Origin: an uncultured Verrucomicrobiota bacterium
GTDB taxonomy: Bacteria > Verrucomicrobiota > Kiritimatiellia > CAIQIC01 > Lenti-01
Direction: 5' to 3'
Assembly: GCA_937872095.1 (NCBI GenBank)
Contig: CALMNW010000014.1
Location: 176,799 to 231,596 of the forward strand
Length of the DNA stretch: 54,798 bases
Part shown: in pieces, positions 24,001 through 25,520 of the stretch
Layout of the letters: every line of letters begins with the position of its first letter
Position numbering within the stretch: position 1 is the stretch's first letter
Translations under genes and position numbers: made by a program
The notes under the pieces: model-generated
The model's database searches: none
What the model was told of the DNA's origin: nothing
The model's input: only the letters and a program-made list of their open reading frames with translations

Positions 24001-25449
24001 GGTCGTGATGGACGCCGGCGAGCTGGCGGCCTGCGTCGCCTGGCTGCCGCTGGCCTCCGTGCCGGCCGTGTAGTACTTCACGTAGGTCGTCGTGCCGTTG
24101 TACTCGAAAATCGTCACGTAGTACGTCGTCGAGGCGCTCAGGCCGGACAGCGTGAACGTCGTGCCCGTCCCTTCGTAGCAGATCTTGTTGCCGCTGCCCT
24201 GGTCCGTCGCGCTGGAAAAGTCCGCGTTCACGCCCGTCGGCGCCGTGCCGTCCGAAGGCGTCCAGCTCGTCGCCGAACCCGCCCGCACCACCACGATGCG
24301 CCGCTCGCCGTTGCCGCTCGTCCAGTTCACGTCCATCTGGTAGCTGCCCACCGAGGAGAACGCCCCCAGCGATCCGTTGGACGTCGGCGCCGAGGCGACG
24401 ATCGTCTGCGCCCCGCCCGCGGAGGCGGAACCCGACTTTGATCCGGCCGCAAAGGTCAAATCGGCATTCCCGATCGCCGCGACACTGGCCGTGTTCCCGT
24501 AGGTCGCGCTGCCCGCGATGTCCGCCGTGATGAAGAAATACCCCGTCGTGCCGTTGGTGATCACCTGGCTCAGCGAGCTGAACGTTTCGGCCCCCGCCGC
24601 CCCCGGGCCGCTGATCGTGCTGATCGTCGTGTCCGACCCGCTGCTGAAGGTGGCATCCCCGGAATACCACAGCTTCAGGTTCGTGATATCGTCCGAATCG
24701 TAGCCGGAGGTCGTGATCGCCACCGCGGTCAGCGTCGCATTGGCGGTCGTCACGGAAAGCTGGAACTTCGACAGCACGTGGCTGGTCGTCCCCGTCGCCA
24801 CGTTCGCCGCCGCGATCTGCGTCCCGTTGTTCGTCAGCGCGACCGAGGGCGAAGCGGCCGCGTAGTCGCTGATGTAGGCGTCGTCGAACAACATGCGTTC
24901 GCCCGCCGTCTGTTGAATACGGAGGATGATGTTGTCGTTGGCGTTGTTCAGGTTGTTCGACCACAATTGGTACGTAAGCGTGGGATTCACAGAGCTCCCG
25001 ATGTCCGTAAACGCCCCGCCGTTAACGCTGTACTGCACCTTGAACGTTTCCTGCGGATCGTTGTCCCAGCCGCGATACCAAAATGCGAAGTACCCCACGC
25101 CGCCGTCCTTGCCGTTGCCGTCGGAGCCTTGGTACTGGAGGTAGTTGGCCGATCCCGTGGACGCCGTGCGGGCGCAGGACCCCGAGCGCGCGGAGGAACT
25201 GCGCAAGCCGCTGTTGATGCGCCAGCCCGAAGAGGTCTGGTCGGCATAGGACGTGCCGAAAATGATGTCGAAATTCTCGCTAACGGCTGCCCGGACGGTC
25301 TGCGGCGACGCCGCGCACAACAGGCCCGCCGCCAGCGCCGCCCCCCAGATGGAGGCGCGTTTAACGGTGCCGCGGCGGAGCGCCGTCTCCACCGTGGATT
25401 CGCCGGCGGCGCGCGCGCGCCGTCCGAAAAGGTTGGTCAGCATGTTCAT
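1..25449 (-). CDS. Giant secreted repeat adhesin-like protein with embedded EEP and lamin-tail domains (3' end outside window)
   Basis: One stop-free frame covers 8,483 codons and is still open at the left edge. The ATG at 25449 follows GGGAGA with an 8-nt gap. Residues 1-54 form a long signal peptide (basic n-region, hydrophobic stretch ASIWGAALAAGLLCAAS, cleavage near TVRA/AVS), as in autotransporters. In order I read: a beta-sandwich near 55-190, Ig-like repeats near 490-960, Calx-beta 1147-1253, an EEP domain 1253-1513, a lamin-tail domain 1676-1830, a beta-strand-repeat block 2680-3350, a threefold FN3 super-repeat 3700-6140, a block 6150-6800, a choice-of-anchor-D-like domain 6797-6914, and two more beta-strand-repeat cassettes headed by WDG...NWVGD. 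A unit with the core FAGGT recurs at about 20.7, 15.2, 12.1 and 0.05 kb. Composition is rich in Thr, Ser, Gly and Ala with few charges. The secretion route and C-terminal barrel or anchor cannot be seen. Expected role: surface adhesin or matrix protein (inference). Confidence 0.93.
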   Translation of the reverse strand, partial: MNMLTNLFGRRARAAGESTVETALRRGTVKRASIWGAALAAGLLCAASPQTVRAAVSENFDIIFGTSYADQTSSGWRINSGLRSSSARSGSCARTASTGSANYLQYQGSDGNGKDGGVGYFAFWYRGWDNDPQETFKVQYSVNGGAFTDIGSSVNPTLTYQLWSNNLNNANDNIILRIQQTAGERMLFDDAYISDYAAASPSVALTNNGTQIAAANVATGTTSHVLSKFQLSVTTANATLTAVAITTSGYDSDDITNLKLWYSGDATFSSGSDTTISTISGPGAAGAETFSSLSQVITNGTTGYFFITADIAGSATYGNTASVAAIGNADLTFAAGSKSGSASAGGAQTIVASAPTSNGSLGAFSSVGSYQMDVNWTSGNGERRIVVVRAGSATSWTPSDGTAPTGVNADFSSATDQGSGNKICYEGTGTTFTLSGLSASTTYYVTIFEYNGTTTYVKYYTAGTEASGSQATQAASSPASITTQPNATYSGCAGSSVNLTVTASGTAPISYAWRKRGTGWSANWSTTTDASNGGVFIGNNQSSIDTSTKAWGMWANNGFTTEAKRDFTAVATGHMFYVEMDNAGVGGGSVVGFSLQNSSGTTGLEFYFQGGDSNYTINRNGGEADSGIGGTEAGLLITITNVTTTTYSMMVTVKGGSTYGPFTGTYANGVSSISRFRAFYYEASGQSGGDLFFNSLKVGKSPAAALFDDDAAAYSSWSGDYGQKPLSNGGDISGATSDTLTISNLEAADAGTYDVVVYNPFGGASSITTNGVLTVYALPTITLGSSPSTCAGDTSANLPYTGTSGSPNQYRIDFDGTAETAGFADVSWTALGASPVSLTVPGGAAAAAYNGTITVRNSTTGCESASNAFTVTVNALPTITLGASPSVTQGDTSANLPYSGTSGSPSHYRIDYDGTAEGQGFADVSWTALGASPIALTVPGAAGAAAYNGTIYVSNSTTTCDSGGAAFTVTVEAPVTTLRRTGFEGTTNDNWSWTPSTTAVELGPRTITNAAGNYSLMLTGSNAGDVDPTITFDNVKMPANSSGIQLSVAYAAYGVDSGDDLYLEVSYDNGSTWGVSTQLVDGYSSQNVDFGEVVADRTADANPYVLSLVDNATNVRVRIRYDEAAAGDNRFDEFYVDELKLTAVGTLPTAKFSGTETIQIETNTTAFNIPIAISAAADATVRVAIAGTAVGGGTDFTATTTNVVFTSGGSTTANLQITLVNDATAEGPEMVRFTLTQADGCLVAGPDVHTLFIRDDDGFSLVSANLVNGTVTVGDVTAWGDAGQRLLRALQPDIVAIQEWAITNASYQAFVDSIFGSGYHYVVDGTTGQYAIPNGIISRWPFLETNVWSDAYVGYREHLHARIDLPGTKDLNLVSVHLKAGDLASDLATRENEARAITNYIVQANFGTSNYLAIAGDLNQTNRTDENVLDILTTLVSDASVPKTKAGGENTNPSDTRPYDYVLPGNDLQANFIATMTYAGTTFADGFLFDTREWGDHQYPALAYDSRATNLTHRPVVKVFTLTETVADPAAFYISDTNANSIELTFATNAAGNDIVIVYDADGSFSAPASAPGNVGDAFAGGTILYKGTGSTVTHAGLVGCTHYYYKAWSYSSTPIFSSGLTDDDTTLAAAAPATVWANPTNSVDFTANWSAADGASGYCLDVSTNSEFGGAGGAAASDLFISEYIEGASSEKYIEIFNGTGSSVDLSGYALVLYANGGTVPTASNILSGTLTNGGTIVYRNTSATNTSYTVSSSVNFNGDDAVALWKISSSSWVDIFGRIGEDPGSAWTDGAFTTVDKTLVRKSSILGGVTSNPGSGFPTLGTEWDQYNISDETHLDSHAFDGGGGGTPNYVAGYSNRAVAATSESVTGLTTSVTYYFRVRAEGGSCTSDHSTTASVTTVASTPYIALADNGTQVAAGNVPAGSATNLLHKFQLTATNAGATLTGVSFTSAGTYAAADVDNFKIYYSANSTLEPGSDTLLGTISSSLGAGSHSLSSLTQGIAKDATGYVFITVDVDAAAVAGKTISVNAVAAGDLTFSSGTKSGSTTAGGAQTITAAVTIDNTGAPVAGNLAANTSDAVIFGFRISPATGTIDFTGLSLDTAGTATAGDLSNFEVVYDADNSGTYNGGDSIVSSAAQALGDPISFTITGQTGISAARRYLVIADVAASPTAGRTITCNIAAPTDVTTTGTESGTAAGNAQTIVTAPSITTPTAADITQTSATLGATLAANNGATVTDYGVVWNTAGTPTTADNKVQESTTEPAMPDVFTVSASGLGQGTRVYYRGYAINSVNTAYSAQGSFYAEPGQASDVQFANVAATGMRITWTAGADADGAIVVVRAGNSTVDDPVDGTEHAASATYGSQALGSSYVVYRSTGTQVDVTGLSAATTYYVEVFAYKGTGADSGADLGINYRQDSPATGNQATLAAEPTVHATSLSFTGVTDVQMTVNWTSGNGANRIVVVREGDTVSWTPTDGTAPSGVNANYSSATDLGSGNKICYDGSATNFTLTGLSADTTYYVKIFEYNGSGTGVNYYTGGTPLSGSETTASATCIPDLVRLLQREAYYTAWGSGGGIYNNGSDTNELGQWANTGDEQSVAWRNFKTSGNGGGENRELQPGDRFRISVYGYSPNGILGASVNDGASTGSWANRHSNTRGYIQCGNGSGDLYVTYGSGSTLSWSGIRPWGTTITMQFDVLSSREFSADIVGQTPKYDLSMMNSPGDSDRIDGYSIYYNDGDSDVYWKQDTTITNLGYVEVGGGNDTNTIAGKITDGTNPKCTNTLSPNFLKKIGTGVVTLNNTNTYTLYTDISSGTLQAYTDGALGTAPGSATPGHLRISGAGAAFVALDTFTLNANRGLVLSNWMYWGVADTKTNTYNGVIADGAGSYDVVKNQAGELVLGGANAYDGGTCVDNGTLTLNHADAAGTGGIFVGQDSGSFAAALKLGAAITLTNAVTVRTDSTGVKTFRATETAALSGPLAIAETDDDLFVVDVASSKTLTISGLVSGDSGGGEITKTGAGTLVLSNAGNTHDKKVTVQGGTVSISASRNLGADPAGAYADKITLNGGTLAATASFTLNANYSTTLGANNGFIQVDPTYTLTYPAPISGSGAFGKTGTGTLLLTGANTFSGKMTNSAGTVQIGNNGTTGSVAADIENNAALIWYRSDDVTYAAAMSGTGTLTKNGAGTLTLSGVNTYSGNTLVSAGTLLVSGSAANTAITVNPSGTLMGDGPVGALEVLGTVDPGNSAAARAALVCDSLLLDDGGAMRVDISAASGTAGTDWDLIDSTGAIAANDSGTFTVYLYGTPTGFDSAVGYSWKIMEGSSVTDFSAGRFAVDTNNFLSATDGGAFAIANVGNDIVVTFSPRAVDPPDAFTATATGPDTIQLAFTLNANSDPVVIVYDLDGTFSDPSGSVPAAGNPFAGGTVVYAGSASPQNHTGLDACDTYYYKAWSYNGTNYSATGLTDSDATDTPAAPATVWAGETNNTSFLADWASSAGATGYRLDVSTNADFSGGGGGSGVFYTESFETEGAGSRYTVFNQCTDYGSDYFIRTNGLTGYSSEDGTYYFAGQDIDGDTTIPTGVVTLASVNITGYSSLTVSGMFAAPGSGAYDAAGDYIHVFASIDGGAWTLIGAFENDGTTYNTQLYQDTNLDGTGNGNQLTGTFSNYTFNVTGTGTGLQVRVAMYMDSGGEMAAFDNIRIAGSGSSTPSYVPGYSNLSVGAVTEASVTGLTENTYYYFRVRAEGVDGCVSDNSPTGSVLTTSSLPAPPANLAASDGTSTAHVALTWDDASTETAYYVYRHTADTFGSATLIWTNAANDVDYDDDTASPGILYYYWVASSNASGLGTESLSDDGYRALEAPANVAATDGSSTANVTVTWDAVTGADSYNVYRDTDSDPAGAEDLGAQTSPFADTTATPGQQYWYWVTALASSSSSESAYGTSDQGYRKLAEVAGVTASYDLYNDKIEVQWTDGTGETGYGIWRHTSDAGASASYVGAAAANATNYSDTTATPGVEYYYWVRATNSTSASQSDLQANGALGRRTDPNLPVVTTDDPTEITQSSANGGGNVTDGGGDTVTERGVVWDTSPDPTTADNKSAAAAGGTGTFTNFISGLVAGESYFVRAYASNSYGVAYGENKGLTNSCFTNAVASVWANPTNFTDFTANWSALGGAATYRIDVSPAVDFGGSSDLGFQGFEGGAGDTWDYTTAGTVTTSTTKKNSGSYSLRFDGTATASATFDPVALSGTAAATVTVAFAGAGPDSGEDLFLAIYTYEGGVLSSNTIKLVDGYNNTPIEFGDTNVADPTTVSPNPYSVAVSATATQVYVVVYAVGLDSGEYYYIDDVSLTGPAGSFVPGYEDRLVSAGTSVSVTGLVEDTTYYFRVRAESPYCESGNSPTGSVTTRISSVAPPTLLTATAASVSQIDLAFATNAAQQAVVIVFNTTGIFDSPAGDPPAIGNAFAGGTLIYNGTGSSYNHTGLDSCSQYFYRAWSYLPAGSMWSTAISDDATTTTPDPPTTIWVSVTNYYDFTAAWDAVEGAAGYYIDVSASDTFSAAGGAGTQFLLASNAATSAGAITNGWSGWDLTSGSGYLTMLSSSSVVTSPAFSTVGYTNLTVDFRARSYGTVSGTQRTNITVSISTNDGVDWTVMGVVSPWVNTFQTMPTLTNTANLGFAQTRIRWQTPYAAASSGVGTTNFIVQGWSGSGGTPAYVPGFSNLFVAGTSTSVTGLEEATAYYFRLRTEGDGGCVSDNSTTNTVTTRSGSPYAPTALDASDGLYTDRVELTWANVDDETGYTIWRYTLNIPASATVIGQTATDDTTFNDTTATPGQIYYYWVSASNAIGSSAKSAPDSGYRRLAAPTDVAATDGASTNNVAVTWTGSSGATTYRIYRDVDSDPAGAGDLGVQSSGYLDTTAIPGQQYWYWMMAEASSSSSTSDWSTADGGYRKMATPANVDASYDDYSDRIAVSWADVVGETGYAIWVNVVNNSGTASYLDSVGAGVTNYDDVAATPGIEYFYWILATNSTSSSTSDFQADGALGRRLDPNLPIVTTDTPNGITSGGANGGGNVINEGTSEVTERGVVWSTSQNPTTADGQDVHADGGPGAFTNYLSGLIAGQTYYVRAYASNVSGVVYGDQKSFQTPCFSGVVTGLFVNPTNGLDFTAQWSALPGAAGYYLDVGTNQYFLEGSSVVDAITESFAGFVVLNGSTDRGGDLDTYMETPGWTGIKIYDNAGEVKMGSSDTAGILTTPTLDLSAAGGVAEFTFDARRYGTDTPVLYVAVATDGVTYVQTGETITLTNDMLTYTNVITNGTASCKVRLTATVNTAKRFYLDNWRISQGSGEPSYLPGYSNRPVASVSQIVTNLSTNTWYYFRVRAEGAGSCLSANSATEPVLTRDLSPQGPDNVQASDGTSAAYVHVTWTDVALADSFVIYRNTLDEFDTATAIATNDRAGWTLLNEDFVAFTDWTDGGTANDTDAAHYGLASPCRAFTAGDTLTSPAVNYPTQLAFHVDASVGGDGYTTTNYYSLDSGATWTPLGTFTVSAAGATETQDLTTGPDLSGATNVMFRFVSAFNSWYLDDVVVAGGNVTNFFDVTTAPGDLYWYFVVATNSYGGNVGLGDSGYRAMGTVSGVGATDGTYTDRVAVTWTDLNGGETAYAIWRSESTDTVAAVCVGEAAADETTFDDVAAVPGQQYWYWVRATNSSSAGMGDWGTSDPGYRKLAIVADLSASYNTYDDRIRITWTDSEGETGYALWRNTVDNSGTATWLEDISPNETNYDDYSAVTSTPYYYWLRATNDTSATQSDFQASGALGRRTQTPPVLTTLPISNNVLGSAKSGGDVSDVGGSAITNRGVVWNTTGDPSILDSHTLDGAGAGLGTYESTVSPTVGGVTYYVRAYAQNDERIAYGQVVSFLGECFTNLPATLAATDIASTTFQANWTAVAGAVSYRLDVSTNLTFLGGYDPNVAAYHNGVLGEGTGGTWLETNLLQSAGYVALRTNTAALATPALDFDAGSSEVLTFRARIFGGGGNGDFRNRITVSISTNNGSTWTNVGTRTPVNTTLTAMDPPFDLSAYNGSQVMVRLQTLSSSAGVGAGIVDVTVTNILDPRGVFIAGYSNRTVGGSSLVVTGLLPEVTYYYRVRAYASEDCTSGNTATESATTLAYESIWDGEAINDRSNWLNPTNWVGDELPQTNATAYFYQSAGLVSANVDLNGDQVVKALRFRDDAADSITIRSNNLTIFGGGIGVGAGSTGDHVVESALTAAAAQGWTNASARNFTIAGSLMGAGAVTKYGSGRIVLTGNDSTFSGTMTISEGALQIRGTNALGTTGAGTTVADGAVLELHGGGNAVDYASEPLTLTGTGIADGGALRFVQNNVDYKGDVTLASDVRIQAVSNSPVLSGDVAIGINTLTVGVAAEATELRIGGDLSGTRTDGDGAFVKDGPSRLTLTGNNSGLTGLMTLEEGELRIGNANAIGASPTSLVFGNNVVMKSSSVADYTISRHVLFQGNVSFGEAATRTGTLIFNGDADLNGATRTLTVSNPVTKWVEFTGSVTNGNLNKAGPGLMILSGTTPVGVGLTVSAGSLEGDTDSLIGDIVNNGLVIFRQTTDGTYSGNMSGTGQMEKDGNGQLTITGSSTYEGITMINEGTMVMSGSCPRSAHVVGSGGTLTGTGTVGDLMIGGRVLPGSSPGILYASNVYLSANGTYRFEIDDIATNGTPGTDWDLISATGGITVNSSATDPFVVELVGAGTGFDAELPWKWILIDSDSGLVTGYARNKFRVDVSEFGGDLQGGSFMVTEHDGDLYVEYQMPDLEVLGTNDAVIAISNAVPSAADGTDFGLLSVGVPYLQTFAVTNPGLAPVDLLPVAVGGSTTFTVSNQPPLTLAAGEVGYFTIAYLAGSTGTNTATVYITNNVTGKSPYTFAIRAVAGIASPSNFVVEADLHEMVRLSWKKAPAYDVLLVHSSSSQPTGPLDGTEYAVGAACGGGTVLYKGSAEGLDHEVPQNTTNFYLLTSVSGTGADSVYSMAITTWEVYTPIFLPGMILEPFSRTNGMNLDGFDRGQGWSGAGGWTEGGGSETFTSGTNSLQPALAYPDVGGNLAMTTLGNGDTATLSRNFMTAITTTNLYMSWVMNVQTPGADQYAGVEVVGGSGGTTPLFRVGLPPGSTNGGIQCLLHGGTPVSNSTHEIQAGVDYTYVMKFVKATKTAYLLVYTTNDIIKPAATDEPSTNNWHAQYRMADVFSTNFYGIRLVGGGATGAGVVKWDEIRVATRWTNLFNVGRQPVWDGGANQSLWFKADNWVGDQLPRMDVEVTVFYEVMGRSAGEVNRAGSINFNGNAGNHYPVLGLRFDYRQTNGVYIYGNGNSTVMELSHQGIEVQAGTNQTAAGTNTLAVDELQLWTEQPWTSSSTNVFTFYTQVTGTGNVTKTGSGRFHLVGTGRKGDRNTFRGIMDVEEGPLSIQDAWALGSISGRTVVGSSGALQLRPLAATTYTNEPLTLSGWGIDDDGALRNMFYSNRWTGPITLAAAARITADANTALTIVGGINGTDGGQDLYLGSAGPIHVVSNGILSLVRHVVKDSASTVTLSAASSWIGCTYLSNGMLRTTLPEATSVTTPFLVSTGAIFNLDSNNQTIGSLQDGDDDPAGEAGQVWLGTAYLTAGGNGSNTTWSGVISGSGGLNKKGTGTMIMAGTNTYTGLTTISNGYLIVRGDSAYSAHTVYSSGTLMGNGPIGDLTIGGTVDPGNDFGYIDTLQSGPIELVGGGSMKVDMNDVDGVAGTDWDFVNSYGGITVQAGGTFTIKPAGNPVGFDPTNNYSWKIMSGISSVAGFSANKFYVDTSGFFPDLAGGKFNVAQDGNDLLLTFTTGGGIPVWDGEGSDARWDTDANWVGDLVPNMDKIHVFYTGLGSGSTILTAGIRPVRGLRFTDQADTSLIFSGTQLSVGTNGIGIYADAAGSHILACLVELAGPQVWTNDSTATFTAGAQISGAQALHKEGLGPVVLSANNAFTGGLFVDEGGVQLNSSTNAMGVGAITVGTNATLELNGNFNWRPVNSTLYGTGTNNGGAIRQISSGVGEWRGNVTLGADASIAIAAGSFNTYGSLSAGTHTLYVTNAATFTMVANQLTGTKTTGDGALRKSGAGSFFLRGSTLAGSIVVEQGPLRLVEDLSDGGGTLRLLDRAMLTSSNSTARTVVKPVSIEGDVALGALGTYRGPLFLTNTVDFAAGVHAISVSNVATLSGVLSNGGFIKTAPGTMTVSAVNTYLSNTTVNAGVLVVSGSAAGSTHTVESGGILRGAGTVGPLSIWGLVDPANDASTAGTLTASGTVALNATGTLKIDMPSATGTAGTDWDLLAASGTVTCPSGGQFILWVTGAGADFAPGVNQEWLVVDGPAAGVSGFDATNFLVDVSGFAPELYNGTFGVSNDVANGDLYLTFVPSVEDPDYFGVAPDGPTSMTLEFEKNGAGQDVVIVYNETGVFTDPAGAPPAVGEAFAGGTVAYLGGVSPQVQ
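200..6990 (-). repeat. Autotransporter-associated beta-strand repeat cassettes 2-4 of the giant gene
   Basis: Three cassettes begin with a tryptophan header: IWDGEAINDRSNWLNPTNW near 6.96 kb, VWDGGANQSLWFKADNWVGD near 3.63 kb and VWDGEGSDARWDTDANWVGD near 1.88 kb. Each continues as PATR repeats (G-x-G-x-L-x-K-x-G-x-G-x-x-x-L-x-G) and closes with a GTDWDL strand and a capping segment. A choice-of-anchor-D-like domain (SVGVPYLQTFAVTNPGLAP) lies at about 4.71-5.06 kb between the first two cassettes. Confidence 0.8.
7020..14340 (-). repeat. Threefold FN3-based super-repeat in the giant gene
   Basis: In gene order, three successive super-modules occupy about 14.17-12.25, 11.19-9.30 and 9.29-7.02 kb. 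Each holds: about three FN3-like units (core DGxxTDRVxVTW, GYxIWR, PGxxYYYWVRA); a unit with the core VTERGVVW and YYVRAYASN that ends in Cys-Phe; a unit with the core FTANWSA, LDVSTN; a variable beta-sandwich insert; and a unit with GYSNR and TYYFRVRAEG plus a conserved Cys. The DNA of corresponding units is visibly similar, so this is recent internal amplification. A partial fourth copy of the last unit is at about 19.8 kb. Confidence 0.8.
15400..17400 (-). repeat. Autotransporter-associated beta-strand repeat block 1 of the giant gene
   Basis: Repeats of the pattern GAGTLTLSGxNTYSG followed by a G-T-L-x-V strand (for example GVNTYSGNTLVSAGTLLVSG) run through the block, matching the PATR repeat of passenger beta-helices. 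It closes with GTDWDLIDSTG and a segment that leads into the next FAGGT unit. Confidence 0.8.
19960..20424 (-). other. Lamin-tail (LTD) domain inside the giant protein
   Basis: Starts with DLFISEYIEG and continues KYIEIFNGTG, VDLSGYALVLY, a gap ending GGTIVYRNT, FNGDDAVALWK and WVDIFGRIGEDPG. This is the strand order of bacterial LTD domains. It follows the EEP domain after one FAGGT unit and one FTANW unit and is inserted between the strand SEFGG and the YVAGYSN unit, so it sits as an insertion within a larger repeat module. LTDs in bacteria accompany secreted nucleases and are presumed to bind ligands or surfaces. Confidence 0.8.
20908..21690 (-). other. Endonuclease/exonuclease/phosphatase (EEP) domain inside the giant protein
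   Basis: Residues about 1253-1514 of the giant protein carry the EEP signature in order: DIVAIQEW (metal-binding Glu1299), LVSVHLKAG (His1377), AIAGDLNQTN (Asp1417 and Asn1419), RPYDYVLPG (Asp1460) and THRPVV (His1513). The family normally ends SDHxPV; here the Asp before the final His is Thr, so activity may be reduced or a nearby GDH (WGDHQYP) may substitute. The domain opens with LVSANLVNG, the usual first strand. EEP domains of secreted bacterial proteins are often extracellular nucleases and often co-occur with lamin-tail domains, as here. Confidence 0.85.
21690..22010 (-). other. Calx-beta-like domain inside the giant protein
   Basis: Reads TAKFSGTETIQIETN, then FTATTTNVVFTSGG, then AEGPEMVRFTLTQ and LFIRDDDG. 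The order of strands with a terminal acidic loop is typical of Calx-beta calcium-binding domains found in adhesins. It lies directly before the EEP domain. Confidence 0.7.
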
Positions 25450-25520
25450 CGTGCGGTTCTCCCGTTCAGGATGGGTCCGTTCAGTGTCGTTCTGGCAAAA
25501 GGGTCCGGTTGCGTTCATGT

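Noticed and set aside
667..24441. Two very long plus-strand open frames (667-8826 and 8953-24441)
   Set aside because: Their translations are Arg/His/Val/Gly-rich with no domain, and they lie in codon register opposite a coherent minus-strand protein; they are antisense shadows of the giant gene.
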